A stretch of 64,000 nt of DNA. It comes from Budorcas taxicolor (taxonomy: Eukaryota; Chordata; Mammalia; Artiodactyla; Bovidae). The position numbers were made by a program, and so were the translations under genes. Where the stretch lies: assembly GCF_023091745.1 (NCBI RefSeq), contig NC_068920.1:3100001-3164000 (forward strand), written 5' to 3'. The notes below the pieces were generated by a model that ran no database searches, had not been told where the DNA came from, and saw only the letters and a program-made list of their open reading frames with translations. This document shows, piece by piece, positions 1-11,800 of this stretch; position 1 is the first letter of the stretch, and each line of letters starts with the position of its first letter.

Positions 1-615
1 CCAGAGGTGAGGTTTGATCAGCCTCGAGTCGCCTAAGCGGAAATGGGCCTCATCTCGCCTGGAGGGGAGAACCTCCTGGATTATCTCGAGTTGCGGCAGG
101 TCTTCTCTCGTTACGACAGGGACCTCAGGGATCCGCTCTGGTGGCCTCAGGAAAGTCCAATCCCCATGCGAGTTGTTAGGGGCCATCTCGGGATTCCTCT
201 CCCGTCCATGCCGGGGCCTAAGGCCTTGTTTGGAGTCGGGGAAGGAACCTGAAGATTCCTCTCCATTGTTGCCATGGATCTTGGGGTGCTTCTGCGTCTC
301 CCCAGGGGGGTCAGGCCTCCTCTCGAGTGGGGGCATGCACGTGTGATGTCCTCGCTTGCTGCAGCAGTAGTGTCACGCTTCCTGTCACGTGGATCAAGGG
401 ATCTGTGGCTTTCCCTCGAGGCTTACAAACAGGGCTGTGCCACATTCCACCTTGGTGTGAGTCGATCCTCGGCATGAAAGGCGAGCCGGTGAAGGGAAAA
501 GAGGTTCCTCTGGAATGGACTGAGACATCTGGGGGACTCTTAGAATGGTGGCACGACCCTGGAGTTCCTCTCGCCGTTCCTGATGAGAGGGCCTCCTCTT
601 GAGATGCGACGGGAA

Positions 616-637
616 CGCCGGGAACTCTTTCCCGACG
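616..637 (+). other. Conserved hairpin-forming dyad
   Basis: CGGGAA at 619-624 and TTCCCG at 629-634 are exact inverted complements around CTCT. A C/A mismatch followed by CG and CG extends the stem. Most monomers keep it. Type B reads CGGGAATTCTTTCCCG, which keeps the stem while changing the loop and gains an EcoRI site. A role in cruciform formation is inference only. Confidence 0.6.
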
Positions 638-1087
638 AAGCAGGGAAAGGATCCCTCATCTCGAGCTATGAGGCGGAAACGGGGCTCCTCTGGATGTGGG
701 CGGGACCCTCGTGTTTCCTCTCGAGTGGAGACGGGTATGTCGGGGAACTTCTTGATTTGCACCAAGGGTGTGAAGGACCCTTTCGAAGTTCCAGAGGTGA
801 GGTGTGATCAGCCTCGAGACGCCTCAGTGGAAATGGGGCTCATCTCGCCTGGAGGGGTGAACGTCCTGGATTTTCTCGAGGTGCGGCAGGTCTTCTCGAG
901 TTACGACGGGGACCTCAGGGACCCGCTCTGGTGGCCTCAGGAAAGGCCAGTCCCCATGCGAGTTGCTAGGGGCCATCTCGGGATTCCTCTCCCGTCCATG
1001 CCGGGGCGTAAGACCTTGTGTGGATTCGGGGCCGGAACCTGAAGATTCCTCTCCAGTGTTGACATGGATCTTGGGGTGCTTCTGAGT

Positions 1088-1100
1088 CTCCCCAGGGGAG
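1088..1100 (+). other. Conserved near-palindrome CTCCCCAGGGGAG
   Basis: This is a six-base inverted repeat around a single A, kept in most monomers; some read AGGGGTG or GGGGACTC. With the hairpin about 330 bp away in the neighbouring stretch, it gives each monomer at least two dyads. Confidence 0.6.
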
Positions 1101-1200
1101 TCAAGCCTCGTCTCGAGTGGGGGCATGCACGTGTGCTGTCCTCGCTAGCTGCAGCAGTAGTGTCACGCTTCCTGTCATGTGGATCAAGGGATCTGTGGCT

Positions 1201-1250
1201 TTCCCTCGAGGCTTTCCCTCGAGGCTTTCCCACGACGCTTTCCCACAGGG
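1201..1250 (+). repeat. 13-bp subrepeat block (three units plus terminal)
   Basis: TTCCCTCGAGGCT at 1201-1213 and 1214-1226 is followed by TTCCCACGACGCT at 1227-1239 and a terminal TTCCCACAGGG. Every monomer has this block at the same place, with one to four units before the terminal piece. Monomer length tracks unit number: about 790 with one, 803 with two and 816 with three. Confidence 0.9.
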
Positions 1251-3223
1251 CTGTGCCACGTGCCCCCTTGGTGTGTGTCGATCCTCGGCGTGAAAGACGA
1301 GCCGGTGAAGGGAAAAGAGGTTCCTCTGGAATGGACTGAGACATCTGGGGGACTCTTGGAGTGGTGGCACGACCCTGGAGCTCCTCTCGCCGTTCCTGTT
1401 GAGAAGGCCTCCTCTTGAGATGCGACGGGAAGGCCGGGAACTCTTTCCCGATGAGGCAGGGAAAGGATCCCTCATCTCGAGTACGAGGCGGAAACGGGGC
1501 TTCTCTGGATGTGGGCAGGACCTTCGTGTTTCCTCTCGATAGGAGATGGGTATGTCGGGGAAATTCTAGATTTGCACCAAGGGTGTGAAGGACCCTTTCG
1601 AAGTTCCAGAGGTGAGGTGTGATCAGCCTAGAGACGCCTCAGCGGAAATGGGCGTCATCTCGCCTGGAGGGGAGAACCTCCTGGATTTTTTCGAGTTGCG
1701 GCAGGTCTTCTCGAGTTACGACGGGGACCTCAGGGACCCGCTCTGGTGGCCTCATGATAGGCCAGTCCCCAGGCGCGTTGCTACAGGCCCTCTCGGGATT
1801 CCTCTCCCGACCATGCCGGGGCCGAAGATCTTGTGTGGATTCGGGGCCGGAACCTGAGGATTCCTCTCCAGTGTTGCCATGGATCTTGGGGTGCTTCTGA
1901 GTCTCCCCAGGGGAGTCAGGCTTCGTCTCGAGTTGGGGCATGCACGTGCGCTTTCCTCCCGATCTTCAGCAGTAGTGTCACGCTTCCTGTCACGTGGATC
2001 AAGGGATCTGTGGCTTTCCCTCGAGGCTTTCCCACGAGGCTTTCCCACAGGGCTGTGTCACGTGCCACCTTGGTGTGAGTCGTTCCTCGGCGTGAAAGAC
2101 GAGCCGGTGAAGGGGAAAGAGGTTCCTCTGGAATGGACTGAGACATCTGGGGGACTCTTGGAATGGTGGCACGACCCTGGAGTTCCTCTCGCCGTTCCTG
2201 TTGAGAGGGCCTCCTCTTGAGATGTGACGAGAACGCCGGGAACTCTTGCCCGAAGAAGCAGGGAAAGGATCCCTCATCTCGAGCTACGAGGCGGAAACGG
2301 GGCACCTCGGGATGTGGGCGGGACCCTCGTGTTTCCTCTCGAGTGGAGACGGGTAAGTCGGGGAACTTCTTCATTTGCACCAACAGTGTGAAGGACCCTT
2401 TCGAAGTTCCAGAGGTGAGATGTGATCAGCCTCGAGAGGCCTCAGCGGAAATGGGCCTCATCTCGCCTGCAGGGGAGAACGTCCTGGATATTCTCGAGTT
2501 GCGGCAGGTCTTCTCGAGTTACGACGGTGTCCTCAGGGACACGTTCTGGTGGCCTCAGGAAGGGCCAGTCCCCATGCACGTTGCTAGGGTCCATGTCGGA
2601 TTCCTCTCTCGTCGATGCCGGAGCCTAAGACCTTGTGTGGAGTCGGGGCCGGAACCTGAAGATTCCTCTTTTGTGTTGCCATGGATCTTGCGGTGCTTCT
2701 GAGTCTGCCCAGGGGTGTCAGGCCTCGTCTCCACTAGGGGCATGCACGTGCGCTTTCCTCCCGAGCTGCAGCAGTAGTGTCACGCTTCCTGTCACTTGGA
2801 TCAAGGGATCTGTGGCTTTCCCGCGAGGCTTTCCCTCGAGGCTTTCCCACAGGGCTGTGCCACATGCCACCTTGGTGTGAGTCGATCCTCGGCGTGAAAA
2901 ACGAGCCGGTGAAGGGAAAAGAGGTTCCTCTGGAATGGACTGAGACATCTGGGGGACTCTTGGAATGGTGGCACGAGCCTGGAGTTCCTCTCGCTGTTCC
3001 TGTTGAAAGGGCCTCCTCTTGAGATGCGACGGGAATGCCGGGAACTCATTCCCGACGAAGCAGGGAAAGGATCCCTCATGTCGAGCTACGAGGCAGAAAC
3101 CGGGCTCCTCTGGATGTGGGCTGGACCCTCGTGTTTCCTGTAGAGTGGAGACGGGTATGTCGGGGAACTTCTTGATTTGCACCAAGGGTGTGAAGGACCA
3201 TTTCGAAGTTCCAGAGGTGAGGT

Positions 3224-4013
3224 GTGATCAGCCTCGAGACGCCTCAGCGGAAATGGGCCTCATCTCGCCTGGAGGGGAGAACCTCCTGGATTTTCTCGAG
3301 TTGCGGCAGGTCTTCTCGAGTTACCAGGGGGACCTCAGGGACCCGCTCTGGTGGCCTCAGGAAAGGCCTGTCCCCATGCGAGTTGCTAGGGGCCATCTCG
3401 GGATTCCTCTCCCGTCCATGCCGGGGCCTAAGACCTTGTGTGGAGTCGGGGCGGGAACCTGAGGATTCATCGCCAGTGTTGCCGTGGATCTTGGGGTGCT
3501 TCTGAGTCTCCCCAGGGGTGTCAGGCCTCGTCTCGTGTGGGGGCATGCACGTGCGCTTTCCTCCCGAGCTGCAGCAGTAGTGTCACGCTTCCTGTCACGT
3601 GGATCAAGGGATCTGTGGCTATCCCTCGAGGCTTTCCCACAGGGCTGTTCCACGTGCTACCTTGATGTGAGTCGATCCTCGGCGTGAAATACAAGCCGGT
3701 GAAGGAAAAAGAGGTTCCTCTGGAATGGACTGAGACATCTCGGGGACTCTTGGATTGGTGGCACGACCCTGGAGTTCCTCTCGCCGTTCCTGTTGAGAGG
3801 GCCTCCTCTTGAGTTGCGACGGGAAAGCCGGGAACTCTTTCCCGAAGAAGCAGGGAAAGGATCTCTCATCTCGAGCTACGAGGCGGAAACGGGGCTCCTC
3901 TGGATGTGGGCGGGACCCTCGTGTTTGCTCTGGAGTGGAGACGAGAATGTCGGTGAACTTCTTGATTTGCACCAAGGGTGTGAAGGACCCTTTCGAAGTT
4001 CCAGAGGTGAGGT
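3224..4013 (+). repeat. Representative monomer showing 31-bp subrepeats
   Basis: Lining the monomer up at each CTCGAG-like core (CTCGAG, CTTGAG, CTGGAT, CTCGCC, TTCGAA, CTTGGA) gives consecutive pieces of 30-31 bp over most of its length, often ending in TTCCT, CCTCAT or ACTT. From GAGTCTCGG to GATCAGC, for example, successive pieces open with CTTGGAT, CTCGCCG, CTTGAGT, CTCGAGC, CTGGATG, CTGGAGT, CTTGATT and TTCGAAG. One piece, CTCGAGTTGCGGCAGGTCTT, is only 20 bp. The monomer is thus about 26 degenerate subrepeats, the organisation known for ruminant satellite I. Confidence 0.8.
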
Positions 4014-4633
4014 GTGATCAGCCTCGAGATGCCTCAGTGGAAATAGGCCGCATCTCGCCTGGAGGGGAGAACCTCCTGGATTTCCTCGAGTTGCGGCAGG
4101 TCTTCTCGAGTTACGACAGGGACCTCAGGGACCCGCTCTGGTGGCCTCAGGAAAGGCCAGTCCCCATGCGAGTTGCTAGGTGCCATCTCAGGATTCCTCT
4201 CGCGTCGATGCCGGTGCCTAAGACCTTGGTGGAGTCGGGGCCAGAAACTGAGGATTCCTCTCCAGTATTGCCATGAATCTTGGGGTGCTTCTGAGTCTCC
4301 CCAGGGGAGTCAGGCCTAGTCTCGAGTTGGGGCATGCACGTGCGCTTTCCTCCCGAGCTGCAGCAGTAGTGTCACGCTTCCTGTCACGTGGATCAAGGGA
4401 TCTGTGGCTTTCCCTCGAGGCTTTCCCACGAGGCTTTCCCACAGGGCTGTGTCACGTGCCACCTTGGTGTGAGTATATCCTCGGCGTGAAAGACGAGCCG
4501 GTGAAGGGGAAAGAGGTTCCTCTGGAATGGACTGAGACGTCTGGGGGACTCTTGGAATGGTGGCAGGACCCTGGAGTTCCTCTCGCCGTTCCTGTTGAGA
4601 GGGCCTCCTCTTGAGATGCGACGGGAACGCCTT

Positions 4634-4639
4634 GAATTC
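4634..4639 (+). other. EcoRI site diagnostic of type B-related monomers
   Basis: GAATTC arises from one change in the hairpin loop (GGAACTC to GGAATTC). It also occurs at about 5436, 13461, 15849, 23109, 23926, 24738 and 25557 and through the type B runs, and is missing from most type A monomers. EcoRI repeats of about 0.8 kb are a known form of sheep satellite I, as I recall, which fits but does not prove a caprine source. Confidence 0.7.
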
Positions 4640-7600
4640 TTTCCCGACGAAGCAGGGAAAGGATCCCTCACCTCGAGCTACGAGGCGGAAACGGGGCTCC
4701 TCTGCATGTGGGCGGGACCCTCGTGTTTACCCTCGAGTGGAGACGGGTATGTCGGGGAACTTCTTGAGTTGTACCAAGGGTGGGAAGGAACCTTTCGGCG
4801 TTCCAGAGGTGAGGTGTGATTAGTCCAGAGAAGCCTCTGCGGAATTGGGCCTCATCTCGCCTGCAGGGGAGAACGTCCTGGATATTCTCGAGTTGCGGCA
4901 GGTCTTCTCGAGTTACGACGGTGTCCTCAGGGACCCGCTCTGGTGGCCTCAGGAAGGGCCAGTCCCCATGCGCGTTGCTAGGGTCCATGTCGGATTCCTC
5001 TCTCGTCGATGCCGGAGCCTAAGACCTTGTGTGGAGTCGGGGCCGGAACCTGAAGATTCCTCTTTTGTGTTGCCATGGATCTTGGGGTGCTTCTGAGTCT
5101 GCCCAGGGGTGTCAGGGCTCGTCTCCTCTAGGGGCATGCACGTGCGCTTTCCTCCCGAGCTGCAGCAGTAGTGTCACGCTTCCTGTCACTTGGATCAAGG
5201 GATCTGTGGCTTTCCCGCGAAGCTTTCCCTCGAGGCTTTCCCACAGGGCTGTGCCACATGCCACCTTGGTGTGAGTCGATCCTCGGCGTGAAAAACGAGC
5301 CGGTGAAGGGAAAAGAGGTTCCTCTGGAATGGACTGAGACATCTGGGGGACTCTTGGAATGGTGGCACGAGCCTGGAGTTCCTCTCGCCGTTCCTGTTGA
5401 GAGGGCCTCCTCTTGAGATGCGAAGGGAACGCCGGGAATTCTTTCCCGACGAATCAGGGAAAGGATCCCTCACTTCGAGCTACGAGGCGGAAACGGGGCT
5501 CCTCTGGATGTGGGCGGGACCCTCGTGGTTCCTCTCGAGTGGAGACGGGTTTTTCGGGGAACTTCTTGAGTTGCACCAAGGGTGTGAAGGACCCTTTCGA
5601 ATTTCCAGAGGTGAGGTGTGATCAGCCTCGAGACGCCTCAGCGGAAATGGGCCTCATCTCGACTGGAGGGGAGAACCTCCTGGATGTGCTCGAGTTGCGG
5701 CAGGTCTTCTCGAGTTAAGACGGGGACCTCAGGGACCCGCTCTGGTGGCCTCAGGAAAGGCCAGTCCCCATGCGAGTTGCTAGGGGCCATCTCGGGATTC
5801 CTTTCCCGTCCATGCAAGGGCCTAAGATCTTGTGTGGAGTCAGGGCTGGAACCTAAGCATTCCTCTGCAGTGTTGCCATGGTTCTTGGGGTGCTTCTGAG
5901 TCTCCCCAGGGGAGTCAGGCCTCGTCTCGACTGGGGGCATGCACGCGCGCTTTCCTCCCGAGCTGCAGCAGTAGTGTCACCCTTCCTGTCACGTGGATCA
6001 AGGTATCTGTGGCTTTCCCTCGAGGCTTTCCCACGAGGCTTTCCCACAGGGCTGTGCCAGTTGCCACCTTGGTGTGAGTCGATCCTCGGAGTGAAAGACG
6101 AGCCGGGGAAGGGAAAAGAGGTTCCTCTGGAATGGACTGAGACATCTGGGGGACTCTTGAAATGGTGGCACGACCCTGGAGTACCTCTCGCCGTTTCTGT
6201 TGAGAGGGCCTCCTCTTGAGATGCGACGGGAACGCCGGGAACTCTTTCCCGACGAAGCAGGGAATGGATCCCTCATCTGGAGCGACGAGGCGGAAACGGG
6301 CTGCCTCTGGATGTGGGCGGGACCCTCCTGTTTCCTCTCGAGTGGAGACGAGAATGTCGGGGAACTTCTTGACTTGCACCAAGGGTGCGAAGGACCCTTT
6401 CGAAGTTCCAGAGGTGAGGTGTGATCAGACTCGAGACGCCTCAGCGGAAATGGGCCTCATCTCGCCTGGAGGGGAGAACCTCCTGGATTTTCTCGAGTTG
6501 CGGCAGGTCTTCTCGAGTTACGACGGGGACCTCAGGGACCCGCTCTGGTGGCCTCAGGAAAGGCCAATCCCCATGCGAGTTGTTAGGGGCCATCTCGGGT
6601 TTCCTCTCCGGTCCATGCCGGAGCCTAAGACCTTGTTTGGATTCGGGGACGGAACCTGAAGGTTCCTCTCCAGTGTTGGCATGGATCTTGGAGTGCTTCT
6701 GTGTCTCCCCCGGGGACTCAGGCCTCCTCTCGTGTGGGGGCATGCATGTGTGCTGTCCTCGCTAGCTGCAGCAGTAGTGTCACGCTTCCTGTCACGTGGA
6801 TCAAGGGATCTGTGGCTTTCCCTCGAGGCTTTCCCACAGGGCTGTTCCACGTACCACCTTGGTGTGAGTCGATCCTCGGCGTGAAAGACAGCCGGTGAAG
6901 GGAAAAGAGGTTCCTCAGGAATGGACTGAGACGTCTGGGGGACTCTTGAAATGGCGGCACGACCCTGGAGTTCCTCTCGCCGTTCCTCTTGAGAGGGCCT
7001 CCTCTTGAGATGCAATGGGAACGCCTGGAACTCTTGCGCGACGAAGCAGGGAAAGGATCCCTCATCTCGAGCTACGAGGCGAAATCGGGGCTTCTCTGCA
7101 TGTGGGCGGGACCCTCGTGTTTCCTCTCGAGTGGAGACGGGTATGTCGGGGAACTTCTTGATTTGCACCAGGGGTGTGACGGACCCTTTCGAAGTTCCAG
7201 AGATGAGGTGTGATCAGCCTCGAGACGCCTCAGCGGAAATGGGCCTCATCTCGCCTGGAGGGGAGAATCTCCTGCAGATTCTCCAGTTGCGGCAGGTCTT
7301 CTCGAGTTACGACGGGGACCTCAGGGACCCGTTCTGGTGGCCTCAGGAAAGGCCAGTCCCCATGCGAGTTGCTAGGGGCCCACTCGGGATTCCACTCCCG
7401 TCCCTGCCGGGGCCTAAGATCTTGTGTGGAGTCGGGGCCGCAACCTGAGGATTCCTCTCCAATGTTGCGATGGTTCTTGGGGTGCTTCTGAGTCTCCCCA
7501 GGGGACTCAGGTCTCGTCTCCAGTGGGGGCATGCACATGCGCTTTCCTCCCGAGCTGCAGCTGTAGTGTCACGCTTCCTGTCACGTGGATCAAGGGATCT

Positions 7601-8827
7601 GTGGCTTTCCCTCGGGGCTTTCCCTCGAGGCTTTCCCACGAGGCTTTCCCACAGGGCTGTGTCACGTTCTACCTTGGTGTAAGTCGATTCTCGGCGTGAA
7701 AGACGAGCCGGTGAAGGGAAAAGAGGTTCCTCTGGAATGGACTGAGACATCTGGGGAACTCTTGGAATGGTGGCACGCCCCTGGAGTTCCTCTCGCCGTT
7801 CCTGTTGAGAGGGTCTCCTCTTCAGATGCGACGGGAAGGCTGGGAACTCTTTCCCGACGAAGCAGGGAAAGGATCCCTCATCTCGTGCTATGAGGCGGAA
7901 ACGGGGCGTCTCTGGATGTGGGCGGGACCCTCGTGTTTCCTCTCGAGTGGAGACGGGTATGTTGGGGAACTTCTTGATTTGCACCAAGGGTGTGAAGGAC
8001 CCATTCTAAGTTCCAGAGGTGAGGTGTGATCAGCCTCGAGACGTCTCAGAGGAAATGGGCCTCATCTCGCCTGGAGCGGAGAACCTCCTGCATTTACTCG
8101 AGTTGCGGCAGGTCATCTCGAGTTACGACGGGGACCTCAGGGACCCGCTCTGGTGGCCTCAGGAAAAGCCTGTCCCCATGCGAGTTGCTGGGGGCCATCT
8201 CGGGATTCCTCCCTGTCCATGCCGGGGCCTCAGACCTTGTGTGGAGTCGGGGCCGGAACCTGAGGATTCCTCTCCAGTGTTGCCATGTATCTTGGGGTGC
8301 TTCTGAGTCTCCCCTGGGGAGTCAGGCCTCGTCTCGAGTTGGGGCATGCACATGCAGTTTCCTCCCGAGCAGCAGCAGTAGTGTCACGCTTCCTGTCACG
8401 TGGATCAAGGGATCTGTGGCTTTCCCTCGAGGCTTTCCCTCGAGGCTTTCCCACGAGGCTTTCCCACAGGGCTGTGCCACGTGCCACCTTGGTGTGAGTC
8501 GATCCTCGGCTTGAAAGACGAGCCGGTGAAGGGAAAAGAGGTTCCTCTGGAATGGACTGAGACATCTGGGGGACTCTTGGAATGGTGGCACGACCCTGGA
8601 GTTCCTCTCGCCGTTCCTGTTGAGAGGGCCTCCCCTTGAGATGCGACGGGAACGCCGGGAACTCTTTCCACACGAAGCAAGGAAGGGATTCCACATCTCC
8701 AGCTAAGAGGCGGAAACGGGGCACCTCTGGATGTGGGCGGGACCCTCGTGTTTCCTCTCGAGTGGAGACGGGTTTGTCGGGGAACTTCTTGATTTGCACC
8801 AAGGGTGTGAAGGACCCTTTCGAATTT

Positions 8828-11800
8828 CCAGAGGTGAGGTTTGATCAGCCTCGAGTCGCCTAAGCGGAAATGGGCCTCATCTCGCCTGGAGGGGAGAACC
8901 TCCTGGATTATCTCGAGTTGCGGCAGGTCTTCTCTCGTTACGACAGGGACCTCAGGGATCCGCTCTGGTGGCCTCAGGAAAGTCCAATCCCCATGCGAGT
9001 TGTTAGGGGCCATCTCGGGATTCCTCTCCCGTCCATGCCGGGGCCTATGGCCTTGTTTGGAGTCGGGGAAGGAACCTGAAGATTCCTCTCCATTGTTGCC
9101 ATGGATCTTGGGGTGCTTCTGCGTCTCCCCAGGGGGGTCAGGCCTCCTCTCGAGTGGGGGCATGCACGTGTGATGTCCTCGCTTGCTGCAGCAGTAGTGT
9201 CACGCTTCCTGTCACGTGGATCAAGGGATCTGTGGCTTTCCCTCGAGGCTTACAAACAGGGCTGTGCCACATTCCACCTTGGTGTGAGTCGATCCTCGGC
9301 GTGAAAGGCGAGCCGGTGAAGGGAAAAGAGGTTCCTCTGGAATGGACTGAGACATCTGGGGGACTCTTAGAATGGTGGCACGACCCTGGAGTTCCTCTCG
9401 CCGTTCCTGATGAGAGGGCCTCCTCTTGAGATGCGACGGGAACGCCGGGAACTCTTTCCCGACGAAGCAGGGAAAGGATCCCTCATCTCGAGCTATGAGG
9501 CGGAAACGGGGCTCCTCTGGATGTGGGCGGGACCCTCGTGTTTCCTCTCGAGTGGAGACGGGTATGTCGGGGAACTTCTTGATTTGCACCAAGGGTGTGA
9601 AGGACCCTTTCGAAGTTCCAGAGGTGAGGTGTGATCAGCCTCGAGACGCCTCAGTGGAAATGGGGCTCATCTCGCCTGGAGGGGTGAACGTCCTGGATTT
9701 TCTCGAGGTGCGGCAGGTCTTCTCGAGTTACGACGGGGACCTCAGGGACCCGCTCTGGTGGCCTCAGGAAAGGCCAGTCCCCATGCGAGTTGCTAGGGGC
9801 CATCTCGGGATTCCTCTCCCGTCCATGCCGGGGCGTAAGACCTTGTGTGGATTCGGGGCCGGAACCTGAAGATTCCTCTCCAGTGTTGACATGGATCTTG
9901 GGGTGCTTCTGAGTCTCCCCAGGGGAGTCAAGCCTCGTCTCGAGTGGGGGCATGCACGTGTGCTGTCCTCGCTAGCTGCAGCAGTAGTGTCACGCTTCCT
10001 GTCATGTGGATCAAGGGATCTGTGGCTTTCCCTCGAGGCTTTCCCTCGAGGCTTTCCCACGACGCTTTCCCACAGGGCTGTGCCACGTGCCCCCTTGGTG
10101 TGTGTCGATCCTCGGCGTGAAAGACGAGCCGGTGAAGGGAAAAGAGGTTCCTCTGGAATGGACTGAGACATCTGGGGGACTCTTGGAGTGGTGGCACGAC
10201 CCTGGAGCTCCTCTCGCCGTTCCTGTTGAGAAGGCCTCCTCTTGAGATGCGACGGGAAGGCCGGGAACTCTTTCCCGATGAGGCAGGGAAAGGATCCCTC
10301 ATCTCGAGTACGAGGCGGAAACGGGGCTTCTCTGGATGTGGGCAGGACCTTCGTGTTTCCTCTCGATAGGAGATGGGTATGTCGGGGAAATTCTAGATTT
10401 GCACCAAGGGTGTGAAGGACCCTTTCGAAGTTCCAGAGGTGAGGTGTGATCAGCCTAGAGACGCCTCAGCGGAAATGGGCGTCATCTCGCCTGGAGGGGA
10501 GAACCTCCTGGATTTTTTCGAGTTGCGGCAGGTCTTCTCGAGTTACGACGGGGACCTCAGGGACCCGCTCTGGTGGCCTCATGATAGGCCAGTCCCCAGG
10601 CGCGTTGCTACAGGCCCTCTCGGGATTCCTCTCCCGACCATGCCGGGGCCGAAGATCTTGTGTGGATTCGGGGCCGGAACCTGAGGATTCCTCTCCAGTG
10701 TTGCCATGGATCTTGGGGTGCTTCTGAGTCTCCCCAGGGGAGTCAGGCTTCGTCTCGAGTTGGGGCATGCACGTGCGCTTTCCTCCCGATCTTCAGCAGT
10801 AGTGTCACGCTTCCTGTCACGTGGATCAAGGGATCTGTGGCTTTCCCTCGAGGCTTTCCCACGAGGCTTTCCCACAGGGCTGTGTCACGTGCCACCTTGG
10901 TGTGAGTCGTTCCTCGGCGTGAAAGACGAGCCGGTGAAGGGGAAAGAGGTTCCTCTGGAATGGACTGAGACATCTGGGGGACTCTTGGAATGGTGGCACG
11001 ACCCTGGAGTTCCTCTCGCCGTTCCTGTTGAGAGGGCCTCCTCTTGAGATGTGACGAGAACGCCGGGAACTCTTGCCCGAAGAAGCAGGGAAAGGATCCC
11101 TCATCTCGAGCTACGAGGCGGAAACGGGGCACCTCGGGATGTGGGCGGGACCCTCGTGTTTCCTCTCGAGTGGAGACGGGTAAGTCGGGGAACTTCTTCA
11201 TTTGCACCAACAGTGTGAAGGACCCTTTCGAAGTTCCAGAGGTGAGATGTGATCAGCCTCGAGAGGCCTCAGCGGAAATGGGCCTCATCTCGCCTGCAGG
11301 GGAGAACGTCCTGGATATTCTCGAGTTGCGGCAGGTCTTCTCGAGTTACGACGGTGTCCTCAGGGACACGTTCTGGTGGCCTCAGGAAGGGCCAGTCCCC
11401 ATGCACGTTGCTAGGGTCCATGTCGGATTCCTCTCTCGTCGATGCCGGAGCCTAAGACCTTGTGTGGAGTCGGGGCCGGAACCTGAAGATTCCTCTTTTG
11501 TGTTGCCATGGATCTTGCGGTGCTTCTGAGTCTGCCCAGGGGTGTCAGGCCTCGTCTCCACTAGGGGCATGCACGTGCGCTTTCCTCCCGAGCTGCAGCA
11601 GTAGTGTCACGCTTCCTGTCACTTGGATCAAGGGATCTGTGGCTTTCCCGCGAGGCTTTCCCTCGAGGCTTTCCCACAGGGCTGTGCCACATGCCACCTT
11701 GGTGTGAGTCGATCCTCGGCGTGAAAAACGAGCCGGTGAAGGGAAAAGAGGTTCCTCTGGAATGGACTGAGACATCTGGGGGACTCTTGGAATGGTGGCA

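Larger units (their letters stand above)
1..8827 (+). repeat. 11-monomer higher-order repeat, copy 1 (period 8,827 bp)
   Basis: Eleven monomers start at 14, 804, 1619, 2422, 3224, 4014, 4816, 5618, 6421, 7210 and 8026. The next monomer, at 8841, is a near-exact copy of the first. Spacings fall into three classes: about 790 (from 14, 4014-type and 7210-type neighbours), about 802 and about 815. The 4816 monomer is type B (GATTAG, preceded by an EcoRI site at 4634-4639); the others are type A. Subtypes recur: the 1619 monomer has CATGATAGG in place of CAGGAAAGG, 3224 has TTACCAGGGGG, and 4014 has GAAATAGGCCGC. The block boundary is arbitrary because the window opens inside the array. Confidence 0.85.

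Noticed and set aside
3224..4013. 31-bp periodicity resembling a CRISPR array
   Set aside because: The units are contiguous and degenerate, with no unique spacers, no leader and no cas genes. It is satellite subrepeat structure.
7320..7350. CENP-B box-like strings around CTCGAGTTACGACGGGG and CTCGAGTGGAGACGGG
   Set aside because: The CTCG and CGGG cores are present, but the spacing is one base too long and TTCG is replaced by CTCG, so neither fits the box pattern.
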